From contig JAEZVQ010000070.1 in the NCBI GenBank assembly GCA_023420745.1, positions 1-8,534 on the forward strand: a stretch of 8,534 bases of DNA, given 5' to 3'. Of the stretch, positions 1-6,008 are shown piece by piece (the first letter of the stretch is position 1; every line of letters begins with the position of its first letter). This stretch comes from Actinomycetes bacterium. GTDB lineage: Bacteria; Actinomycetota; Actinomycetes; Actinomycetales; Actinomycetaceae. Position numbers and translations under genes: made by a program. The notes beneath the pieces were generated by a model. It was not told the origin of the DNA. It worked only from the letters and a program-made list of their open reading frames with translations, and ran no database searches.

Positions 1-2
1 AC

Positions 3-1397
3 GTTCGGCATCTCCTCGATGTGCCGGCCGGGGATGCGTCGGACGCGTGTCGGCGAAGTGGGGATTTGATCCGCCGCACGGTCGTCAATGCTCACCGTCA
101 TCGACAACCGGCACATATCAATGTCGCGTTTCGCGATCCGCTGGTTCCGTACAGCGATTCTGCGTCTGAATCTCGGCCTGTTTCTCAGATGATGTCTGAG
201 CCGGGAGCCGTGCGGATCTGCGTCGAGGATCGCCGAGAGGAAAGTGGTCGACCAACACCGTGGTCGCATGTCGTTGATCCTCAACGACGCACGCTGATTG
301 TCGCCGGTGACCGCACCGACGTGATCGTTGGTGAGGCGCAGCTCGAACAGTTGGGCAAAACCGGGCTTCCGGTGTGTGCGGAACCATCCTCGGGGCTGCA
401 TCGGCTAGCGAACTGGGCGCCGGCACAACAGCAGATGCTGACCGGTGCTGTCGACGAGGTGGAACAGGTGATCGTATATGCCACCCCGACGCTGTCACGC
501 CCGGTCAGCACGCTCTTGGCGCGCGAAGACGTGCGTGTAGTCGTCGTCTCCGAACGTGACGACTATCCCGACGTTGCTGCTCGCGCGAACGTGATTGTCG
601 GCGCCATCGACTGGACAGGTTTCACGACCGGAGACGCGATTCGCACTTGGGCTGGTGAGTGGTTGCGTCGAGCACGGCAGTGCATCGCGATCCTGAGTGA
701 CCGGGTGGCGCGCGGCGACGTGCCTCACGGCGTGGTGGTCGCCTCCCAGGTATGGGAGGCGTTCCTCGGAGGGGGACACGATCTCGTGCTCGGAGCATCG
801 AATGCCATTCGCTACGTCGACCTCGTCGCCGGCGATACGACACAGTCGGGTGGCGTGTCGCGGCAGCCGAAGGTCGCGCGATGGCAGCGAGGAGAAAGGG
901 CGCGCGGTGAGGATCGCGTGTGGTCCAATCGTGGGCAAGCGGGGATTGACGGCACCATCGCCTTCGCTCGCGGTATCGCCCGGTCGAGACAGCGCCCCGT
1001 GCGCGTTCTCCTCGGCGATGTCACCTTCGCCCACGATGTTGGCTCACTGATGATCGGGCGAGAAAGCGTCGCGACCGGGATGGAAGAGCCACCGGTTCAC
1101 CTCGTCATCCTCGACGACGCAGGTGGGCGAATCTTCGCCTCGCTCGAACACGGGCACGCGGCAAGTCCGGAACTATTTGAACGACTGTTTGCCGTCGGGC
1201 ACGACCTCGATATTGAGAGCCTGGCTGGCGGTTTCCACTGGGGCTACTCCGAGTTCATGATGCGAGATCCACATGGGTGTGACGCGTTGCACAGTCGGCT
1301 GGCGTGTGCGTGGGAAACTGACGAAATTACGCGAGTGTTGTGTGATCACCGCGCGATTCGCCAAGGATTGCGCGACGTCGTTCTCGGTGAGTGCTAA
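3..1397 (+). CDS. menD: MenD, SEPHCHC synthase (5'-truncated by window edge)
   Basis: Thiamine-diphosphate enzyme of the cytoplasm that joins isochorismate and 2-oxoglutarate to give SEPHCHC, the second step of menaquinone synthesis. The frame is open from base 3 with no credible start, so the N-terminal part of the family's roughly 550-580 residues, including the catalytic Glu region, lies outside the window; 464 residues remain. Seen: the N-domain end PAHINVAFRDPLVP (near bases 110-150), the central domain starting RTLIVAGDR, then the C-terminal cofactor domain with NRGQAGIDG (about 927-953), GDVTFAHDVGSL (about 1015-1050) and VILDDAGGRIFASLEHG. The HD pair and the GIDG block are typical of MenD rather than of other ThDP enzymes. 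It ends in TAA. The next gene starts 131 bp later and has its own candidate control sites. The partner enzyme MenF is encoded on the opposite strand further right. The family call is firm; the true start cannot be seen. Confidence 0.95.
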   Translation, partial: VRHLLDVPAGDASDACRRSGDLIRRTVVNAHRHRQPAHINVAFRDPLVPYSDSASESRPVSQMMSEPGAVRICVEDRREESGRPTPWSHVVDPQRRTLIVAGDRTDVIVGEAQLEQLGKTGLPVCAEPSSGLHRLANWAPAQQQMLTGAVDEVEQVIVYATPTLSRPVSTLLAREDVRVVVVSERDDYPDVAARANVIVGAIDWTGFTTGDAIRTWAGEWLRRARQCIAILSDRVARGDVPHGVVVASQVWEAFLGGGHDLVLGASNAIRYVDLVAGDTTQSGGVSRQPKVARWQRGERARGEDRVWSNRGQAGIDGTIAFARGIARSRQRPVRVLLGDVTFAHDVGSLMIGRESVATGMEEPPVHLVILDDAGGRIFASLEHGHAASPELFERLFAVGHDLDIESLAGGFHWGYSEFMMRDPHGCDALHSRLACAWETDEITRVLCDHRAIRQGLRDVVLGEC

Positions 1398-1398
1398 T

Positions 1399-1415
1399 GT
1401 AACGAAAAGATAACG
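1399..1415 (+). promoter_or_regulatory. Tandem RTAACG repeat upstream of htrA, possible MtrA-type site
   Basis: GTAACG, then AAAAG, then ATAACG: two 6-bp direct repeats with an 11-bp period, one helical turn, starting two bases after the menD stop and 130 bp before the htrA start. Response regulators of the actinobacterial MtrA type bind direct repeats of roughly this form, so this may be a site controlling htrA. The link to MtrA is inference from motif shape; the repeat is seen. Confidence 0.35.
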
Positions 1416-1426
1416 ATGAGATTTCT

Positions 1427-1440
1427 GGTGAATACTCACC
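1427..1440. repeat. Short inverted repeat in htrA leader region
   Basis: GGTGA-ATAC-TCACC, a perfect 5-bp inverted repeat with a 4-base centre. The right arm with its two preceding bases (ACTCACC) is also fully complementary to GGTGAGT at 1386-1392 at the end of menD, so two alternative pairings are possible. It could be an operator half-pair or a leader hairpin, or chance. Confidence 0.25.
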
Positions 1441-1513
1441 GCCGATTGTTGACCACGTCCCACGCCAGTTGAGGTGCTTGTCCAACCGAGCACGGATGGC
1501 GTCGGGCGGACAT

Positions 1514-1521
1514 GAGGAAGG
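1514..1521 (+). promoter_or_regulatory. Ribosome binding site deciding the htrA start
   Basis: GAGGAAGG lies 7 bases before the ATG at 1529. This picks that ATG over the in-frame TTG at 1469 and ATG at 1496, neither of which has a comparable purine-rich site. Confidence 0.8.
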
Positions 1522-1528
1522 CATCACG

Positions 1529-3280
1529 ATGACGACAGAACATGACGCATCGACGCAGGGCGACTCCGTGCCGGAGACCCCATCAACCCCACTAACACCC
1601 ACCCCTGCCACACCAAGCAAAGAAGCGCCAGCCACGCAAGCGCCAGCTCCAGCAGCGCCGACGCCGCCTCCCATTCCGGCACCGACCGTGTCGGTACCAA
1701 GCCCAGCAGCACCCGGCGCGTCGATTCCCGCGCTCAATCGCGCGGAGGATGACGAGCCGCTGCCCCCGCTTCGACCAACCACACCGGTGGCGAACCCGGG
1801 GCAGCCGGCAATGCCGGGCTATGTGACGGCGGGCGGATACCCGTCTCAACCGCAAGTAGCGCCTCATGCGACAACGAACATGCCACCTCACGCCATGGCA
1901 CAGTCGGCATTCCACACCGGTGTCCGCCCCGGTGCGACCAACGGAATCCAGTCCGGATCGCACCTCGGAGCTCAACCCGGTTCACATCAGGGAATGCCGC
2001 CGGGCTCGGCTCACGCGGGATCGCTCGCGAACGCTGCCACTGCGACAGAGCCGCATCAGGGGCAAGCAGTACCGCGATCGCGTTCCGTCACCCTACCGAC
2101 GCTGATCATCTCGCTGATCGTCGTCGCCCTCGTCACCGCCATGGCGACGGTGGGGCTGGGCTACGGTGCCTACATGGTGTGGGGCGAGCGCCAGGCGTCG
2201 ACCTCGAGCCTGATTTCCGGAGACAAGTCGTCAACCGGGTCAGATAGTCAGAGCGGGGACAAAGCGCCGCTGGTCAACTCCACTGTTGATTCGCCCGACT
2301 GGCAGGCGGTGTCGAAGGCCGTGCGTCCGGTGACAGTGCAGATTCAGGTCGTTTCCGGGCGGTCAGGGGACACTGGGTCCGGTGTGATTTGGAATACCCA
2401 GGGCGACATTGTCACCAACCACCACGTGGTCGCCGCCGCGCAGAGCGACGACGCGATTACCGTCAGCCTCTACGACGGGCGCCTGTACCACGCGACGGTA
2501 GTTGGCACCGACCCGACCACCGACCTCGCCGTCATCCGCCTCGTCGATCCGCCGAAGGATCTCGTCGCCGCCAACCTCGGCAACTCCGATCAACTCGCTG
2601 TCGGTCAGCCGGTCATGGCGATCGGTTCGCCGCTCGGCTACGCCGACACCGTGACCACCGGCATCGTCTCCGCGCTCAACCGACCCGTTGCTGTCGAGTC
2701 ATCGACCCCGACCGAGCAGGATCAGTGGGGGATTCCCAGCCGCGAACAACCAGAGCTCGTCATCACCAATGCGATCCAGGTGGACGCCTCGATTAACCCG
2801 GGGAACTCCGGCGGTCCGCTGTTCAATGCGGCCGGCGAGGTCATCGGCATCAACTCCTCGATTGCGTCGATGGCATCGAGCTCCGGAAGTGCCGGCTCAA
2901 TTGGTCTAGGCTTCGCCATCCCCGTCGACCTCGTCACCAACGTTGCCAAGCAGATTATTGAGAAGGGTGAAGCCGAACACGCGTTCATGGGGGTGACGGT
3001 GCAAAATGCCGTAGCAACGGTTGATGGAACCTCGCGCCTCGGGGCGCAGGTGGCGTCGGTTAGCGACGGTGGTCCGGCGGCACAAGCCGGAATTCAGAAG
3101 GGCGACATCGTCATCGCTATCAACGACAATGATGTGCTGTCGGCGAAATCCCTCACCGGATTTGTCCGACGCTACAATTCCGGCGACCAGGTGAGTGTGA
3201 AAGTCGTGCGTGACGGGAAGATCGCCGAAATCCCGGTGACACTTCAAGCGCGCGTCGATAATGACTCGGGTCAGCGATAA
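1529..3280 (+). CDS. HtrA/DegP-family serine protease, membrane-anchored, one PDZ domain
   Basis: Trypsin-fold envelope protease and chaperone expected to degrade misfolded exported proteins. The start at 1529 (583 aa) is set by a strong GAGGAAGG site. Domains: residues 1-190, low complexity, first Pro/Ala/Thr-rich (about 20-75), then Gly/Ser/His/Gln-rich (about 110-175); one membrane helix at about 192-212 (LIISLIVVALVTAMATVGLGY); a short linker; protease domain about 250-480; PDZ domain about 486-578 starting at FMGVTVQ. The triad is complete: His299 in TNHHVV, Asp332 in TTDLAVIRL, Ser427 in NPGNSGGP. About 20 extra residues rich in Ser, Glu and Gln precede VITNAIQ, lengthening the His-to-Ser spacing relative to DegP. 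No cleavable signal peptide is seen, so the tail should be cytoplasmic and the protease outside. It resembles mycobacterial PepD/HtrA in layout. Tandem and inverted repeats upstream suggest its own promoter. Its place within a men locus is unexplained by function. Confidence 0.93.
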   Translation: MTTEHDASTQGDSVPETPSTPLTPTPATPSKEAPATQAPAPAAPTPPPIPAPTVSVPSPAAPGASIPALNRAEDDEPLPPLRPTTPVANPGQPAMPGYVTAGGYPSQPQVAPHATTNMPPHAMAQSAFHTGVRPGATNGIQSGSHLGAQPGSHQGMPPGSAHAGSLANAATATEPHQGQAVPRSRSVTLPTLIISLIVVALVTAMATVGLGYGAYMVWGERQASTSSLISGDKSSTGSDSQSGDKAPLVNSTVDSPDWQAVSKAVRPVTVQIQVVSGRSGDTGSGVIWNTQGDIVTNHHVVAAAQSDDAITVSLYDGRLYHATVVGTDPTTDLAVIRLVDPPKDLVAANLGNSDQLAVGQPVMAIGSPLGYADTVTTGIVSALNRPVAVESSTPTEQDQWGIPSREQPELVITNAIQVDASINPGNSGGPLFNAAGEVIGINSSIASMASSSGSAGSIGLGFAIPVDLVTNVAKQIIEKGEAEHAFMGVTVQNAVATVDGTSRLGAQVASVSDGGPAAQAGIQKGDIVIAINDNDVLSAKSLTGFVRRYNSGDQVSVKVVRDGKIAEIPVTLQARVDNDSGQR

Positions 3281-3301
3281 GTGAGGTGACGAGCCTCCTC
3301 A

Positions 3302-4873
3302 TCACTCGCTGAGACGCGAGTGCGTGCCGGCATGCTGCGGTTGCGGTGTGCCGGCACGTGCAATTGCTTCGCGCATCGGGCGCATTTTCGCCTCGGTTTC
3401 AGCCACTTCGCGTTCTGGTACCGAATCAGGCATGATGCCGCCTCCGGCGAAAATTCGCACCGAACGACCGTCGCTCGCCACCTCGCCGCAGCGTAGCGCA
3501 ATGGCGCACGCTCCCTCGCCGCTGCGATCAACCCAGCCGACGGGACCGGCATAGCGACCGCGATCCATCAGCTCGTGGTCACGCACCATTGAATACGCCA
3601 CTTCGGTCGGCACGCCGCACACGGCGGCCGTGGGGTGCAGTGCCTCGACCACACGCGCCAACCCCGACGACGAGTGCGCGTGAGATTCGTCGGTCGCCGG
3701 AGCGGAATCAAGTGTGGCGCGAATATCAGTGCACAGGTGAACGACATTGGGCAGGCGCAGCAGGCTCGGCTGTTCGGGGGCGTCGAGACCGGCGACAATC
3801 GGCTGCAGTGACGAGGTGACCGACAGTGCCGCCAGACGATGTTCCTCGCGATCCTTTGCCGATTCCCACAGTGCCGCCCCGTCACCGGGGGCACAGGTGC
3901 CGGCGAGAACGCGTGAACGGATCTCGCCCCGGCGCACGCTGGCAAGCATTTCAGGAGAGGCGCCAACGAGATTGGCGACGGCAAACGTCCAACAGGTGGG
4001 GTAGAGGTCGTGCAGTGCCGCGGCCAGGTCACCGACCGAAACGGGGGTTGCGGTCGCAATGAGCGCGTCGCGAGCCATCACGACCTTTTGTGCCGCACCC
4101 GAGCGCAGCTCATCAACGACGTGCGCCACCGCTGTGCTCCACGCCACGGGGTCGGTGGGCGCGCGATCAGTTATCGCACGGTGGTGATCGTCAACCCCTG
4201 GATTTTGTCGTTCCTCGCGGCTGCTCGCCTCACCGTTATTCACCGTTTCTCCGCTGACCACAGCGCCGTTGAACTCAGTGTCAGTGGGGGAGGTGTAGGA
4301 CACGTCGACGTGCCACCACCGTTGACCGATGCCGATCCAGGTGCGGCGAGGAAGGATGAGGATTGAAGGTGTTGACGGAGAAAATCCCAGAGAACACAGT
4401 GCCGTTGGCACGTTGATCCCGTAGTTGAGGCGAATCTCCTCGGTGGTGCGACGCGTCGCTTCGTCCATCACGCAGCGCTCGACCTGTTCCATCCACGCCG
4501 CGGTCAAGGCGTCAAAAGCATGACCGCCACTGACCGAAGAGTTGTCGCGAGCATCCCCGGGATCGTCGAGGAGCGAGGCGAGTATCGCGAGGCGACTTGG
4601 CGCCACCAGTGTTTCGACCTCGCCACGGTGGGAATCGCGACAGATCCACGCGGCGGCCACTCCAACGCCGATGATCGTCGGCTGATCGTGTTCACCCAGT
4701 GCCGGTCCTGACCACAGGCTGACGAGATCGTCGTCGCCGAGGTGGGCAACACAGTCCTGCCATGACGATGGCGAGGATGGCATCGGGAGACAGCGGATCG
4801 CGAGTGAAAAATCAGCGGAAGATACGGGTAGAGGCACGAGTCGATAGTGTAGTCGCTCGACCGAGCCCCGCAT
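3302..4873 (-). CDS. menF: MenF, isochorismate synthase
   Basis: Converts chorismate to isochorismate in the cytoplasm with Mg2+, the committed step toward menaquinone. The C-terminal half (about residues 245-510) is the chorismate-binding domain: KVVMARD with Lys263 in the place of the general base, SPEML (Glu308), AGT, VVHLCTDI, EALHPTAAVCGVP, GRYAGPVGWVD, GEGACAIALRC and the end block E489-VAETEAK496. The usual Trp in that last block (EWxET) is Val here. The N-terminal half is divergent, as is normal for the family. At 523 aa it is somewhat long. The start at 4873 is preceded by AGAGGG with a short 3-base gap; the frame is open back to 5107, but that stretch overlaps menG and does not look like protein of this family. 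The gene is divergent from menG and convergent with htrA. The menaquinone neighbours favour MenF over siderophore isochorismate synthases or salicylate synthase. Confidence 0.92.
   Translation of the reverse strand: MRGSVERLHYRLVPLPVSSADFSLAIRCLPMPSSPSSWQDCVAHLGDDDLVSLWSGPALGEHDQPTIIGVGVAAAWICRDSHRGEVETLVAPSRLAILASLLDDPGDARDNSSVSGGHAFDALTAAWMEQVERCVMDEATRRTTEEIRLNYGINVPTALCSLGFSPSTPSILILPRRTWIGIGQRWWHVDVSYTSPTDTEFNGAVVSGETVNNGEASSREERQNPGVDDHHRAITDRAPTDPVAWSTAVAHVVDELRSGAAQKVVMARDALIATATPVSVGDLAAALHDLYPTCWTFAVANLVGASPEMLASVRRGEIRSRVLAGTCAPGDGAALWESAKDREEHRLAALSVTSSLQPIVAGLDAPEQPSLLRLPNVVHLCTDIRATLDSAPATDESHAHSSSGLARVVEALHPTAAVCGVPTEVAYSMVRDHELMDRGRYAGPVGWVDRSGEGACAIALRCGEVASDGRSVRIFAGGGIMPDSVPEREVAETEAKMRPMREAIARAGTPQPQHAGTHSRLSE
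3303..3322. terminator. Hairpin between convergent htrA and menF, possible bidirectional terminator
   Basis: CACTCGC-TGAGAC-GCGAGTG, a perfect 7-bp G+C-rich stem with a 6-base loop, starting 23 bp after the htrA stop and overlapping the last codons of menF. Its place between convergent genes fits a terminator for htrA. No T-tract follows on either strand, so it is not a textbook intrinsic terminator. Confidence 0.4.
3323..3358. repeat. Inverted repeat inside the menF 3' end
   Basis: CGTGCCGG at 3323-3330 and CCGGCACG at 3351-3358, perfect 8-bp arms separated by 20 bases, directly beside the hairpin at 3303-3322. The arms encode part of the menF C-terminal tail. They may strengthen termination or simply reflect a G+C-rich tail. 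Confidence 0.35.
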
Positions 4874-4903
4874 TTTCCCTCTGTGGCACGGCGTGAAACG
4901 ATA

Positions 4904-4920
4904 GGGGTATGGAATACCCC
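4904..4920. promoter_or_regulatory. 17-bp palindrome over the menG start codon, likely operator or RNA hairpin
   Basis: GGGGTAT-GGA-ATACCCC: perfect 7-bp arms around a 3-base centre. The left arm holds the only SD-like purines (AGGGG) and the first two bases of the menG ATG (4909-4911). It sits in the divergent menF-menG control region, so it could be an operator serving both genes, or in RNA a hairpin hiding the menG start. The symmetry is seen; the role is inferred. Confidence 0.5.
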
Positions 4921-5673
4921 GATGATGACGACCGTCAACGCGAGGTGTCGGATCCCGCGCACTCGCACACGGCGAGCTCGGATCGCGCGACATTGGAGAA
5001 AGATCCCGCCGACGTCGCGCATATGTTTGATCTGGTTGCTCCGCGCTACGACGTGGCGAATGAGGCGCTGACCTTTTCCATTGTGCGACTGTGGCGCCGC
5101 GCCACATTCCTCGCTCTCGCCCCGAAGCCAGGGGAGCGCATCCTCGACCTTGCCGCAGGAACCGGCACCTCGACAGCGCATATTGCCCGCAGTGGCGCCG
5201 ATGTTGTGGCTTGCGATATTTCCCAGGGGATGATCGAGGTCGGTCGCCAACGCCACCCGGAACTCACCTTCGTTCACGGCAATGCCACCGATTTGCCGTT
5301 CGAGGATGGCTCATTCGACGCGGTGACAATTTCGTTCGGCTTGCGAAACGTGTCCGACACGGCGGCGGCGCTGCGAGAAATGCGCCGGGTGGTTGCTCCC
5401 GGTGGGCGCGTCGTCATTACCGAGTTCTCCACCCCGGTGCTCGCCCCGGTGCGCAGTCTCTACCGCGGCTACCTCACCCACGTGATGGAGCCGATGGCAC
5501 GCCTCATCTCATCGGACGCGGCAGCCTACGACTACCTCACCGAATCGATCCTCGCCTGGCCTGATCAGCGCACGCTGGCAACAATGCTCGCGGGGGCGGG
5601 ATGGAGCGAGGTCGAGTACCGCAACCTCGCCGCGGGTGTCGTCGCAATCCACCGCGCACGTGCGTCACGCTGA
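4909..5673 (+). CDS. menG: MenG/UbiE-type demethylmenaquinone methyltransferase
   Basis: SAM-dependent C-methyltransferase acting on demethylmenaquinone, the last ring step of menaquinone synthesis, probably at the inner face of the membrane. 254 aa. SAM motif I is LDLAAGTGT (residues 79-87), with the acidic end of the second strand at CD (102-103). The family signatures are visible: YDVANEALTFSIVRLWRR (47-64) and RRVVAPGGRVVITEFSTP (159-176), plus SFGLRNV (142-148). In the first signature the usual LSxG reads LTFS, so a conserved Gly is replaced. Residues 1-25 are an acidic, hydrophilic extension beyond the usual family start near ATLEK. The SD-like AGGGG is only 1 base from the ATG, which suggests leaderless translation or a later start (GTG 4945 or TTG 4993, both with poor sites). 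UbiE proteins serve both quinones; the MenF/MenD context favours menaquinone. A hairpin 9 bp after the stop suggests it ends its own transcript. Confidence 0.92.
   Translation: MEYPDDDDRQREVSDPAHSHTASSDRATLEKDPADVAHMFDLVAPRYDVANEALTFSIVRLWRRATFLALAPKPGERILDLAAGTGTSTAHIARSGADVVACDISQGMIEVGRQRHPELTFVHGNATDLPFEDGSFDAVTISFGLRNVSDTAAALREMRRVVAPGGRVVITEFSTPVLAPVRSLYRGYLTHVMEPMARLISSDAAAYDYLTESILAWPDQRTLATMLAGAGWSEVEYRNLAAGVVAIHRARASR
4916..4938 (-). promoter_or_regulatory. Possible menF promoter inside the menG 5' end
   Basis: On the minus strand, TTGACG (4938-4933) is followed after 16 bases by TATTCC, a weak -10 candidate that falls inside the palindrome at 4904-4920. Only 35 bp separate the two start codons, so the menF promoter must lie at least partly in menG coding sequence. 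The -35 is good and the -10 is poor; this is a suggestion only. Confidence 0.25.
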
Positions 5674-5681
5674 GTCAACGA

Positions 5682-5698
5682 ACGCGCCAAATGCGCGT
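5682..5698 (+). terminator. Hairpin after menG, possible terminator
   Basis: ACGCGC-CAAAT-GCGCGT, a perfect 6-bp stem with a 5-base loop, 9 bp after the menG stop. The following bases (CAAATCGG) have no T-run, so it would be a weak intrinsic terminator. Confidence 0.4.
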
Positions 5699-5717
5699 CA
5701 AATCGGCAAATTCGCAA

Positions 5718-5730
5718 CGTGAACGTCACG
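5718..5730. promoter_or_regulatory. Inverted repeat CGTGA-ACG-TCACG, possible operator
   Basis: Perfect 5-bp arms with a 3-base centre, ending 5 bp before the DosR-like palindrome. The half-sites GTGA/TCAC recall CRP/FNR-type sites, but the 3-base spacer is shorter than the 6 bases of those sites, so the binding protein is unknown. Confidence 0.35.
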
Positions 5731-5735
5731 AAATA

Positions 5736-5746
5736 GGACTAAAGTC
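5736..5746. promoter_or_regulatory. DosR/DevR-box-like palindrome upstream of menJ-nuo
   Basis: GGACTAAAGTC matches all 11 core positions of the DosR consensus TTSGGGACTWWAGTCCCSAA; the outer positions (AATA left, GCACT right) match poorly. DosR/DevR-type regulators respond to hypoxia or nitric oxide in actinomycetes. Its place ahead of quinone-tail reductase and complex I genes makes redox control plausible. The core match is seen; regulator and direction of control are inferred. Confidence 0.4.
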
Positions 5747-5821
5747 GCACTGTGGTGATCGGTGTTCAACTGTTGCAGTGTCCGCGTTCGGCGCGGTCAT
5801 GCCGCGGCAATCGGCATCATG

Positions 5822-5852
5822 TTGCGCCTGATTTCCAACATGCCGGTAGAGT
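5822..5852 (+). promoter_or_regulatory. Possible promoter for menJ-nuo
   Basis: TTGCGC (5822-5827) and TAGAGT (5847-5852), a TANNNT-type -10, separated by 19 bases, slightly longer than ideal. It would give a leader of about 150 bases before the menJ GTG. It is the best -10 match I see between the DosR-like box and the gene. Confidence 0.3.
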
Positions 5853-5996
5853 GGCACAGTACGTGCGTGCTGTCCGAGGATATTGAGGGCGGAGCGCGCG
5901 TCATTGTGCATACAAACGATTCGGCTCCACAGGGAGCTGGGACGGCGGTGACCCGGACACCACGAGCCGGGCGGCGACGTGACGATCATGCGAGAC

Positions 5997-6003
5997 GGGA
6001 GGA
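5997..6003 (+). promoter_or_regulatory. Ribosome binding site deciding the menJ start
   Basis: GGGAGGA lies 5 bases before the GTG at 6009. It favours that GTG over the in-frame GTG at 5979 and ATG at 5988, which lack a comparable site. Confidence 0.75.
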
Positions 6004-6008
6004 CCATC

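Larger units (their letters stand above)
5674..6008. other. 335-bp region without a convincing gene, between menG and menJ
   Basis: No ORF here has a good start, a ribosome site and plausible protein sequence; the open frames on both strands run into menJ and look like shadows. It holds a hairpin (5682-5698), an inverted repeat (5718-5730), a DosR-like palindrome (5736-5746), a possible promoter (5822-5852), and a short stem GCTCC-ACAG-GGAGC (5924-5937). It is most likely the promoter and leader region of the menJ-nuo transcript. Confidence 0.6.

Noticed and set aside
1168..1195. ECF-sigma-like GGAAC promoter element inside menD
   Set aside because: The spacing to the next GTT-type element is too short and the site is over 330 bp upstream of htrA.
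4904..4920. CsoR/RicR-type copper operator
   Set aside because: Those sites have the order ATACCC...GGGTAT; here the arms are reversed and the spacer is only 3 bases.
4874..5107. N-terminal extension of menF back to 5107 on the minus strand
   Set aside because: The frame stays open, but the extra 78 residues are Arg/Pro/Ser-rich, overlap the conserved 5' part of menG and do not resemble isochorismate synthase. ATG 4873 has an AGAGGG site.
5688..5711. Three CAAAT copies (5688, 5699, 5707)
   Set aside because: The spacing is irregular (11 and 8), the unit is only 5 bp and the first copy is the loop of the hairpin; probably chance.
5979..6008. Earlier menJ starts, GTG 5979 and ATG 5988
   Set aside because: No good ribosome site precedes them, and GGGAGGA at 5997-6003 lies inside that stretch, placed for GTG 6009.
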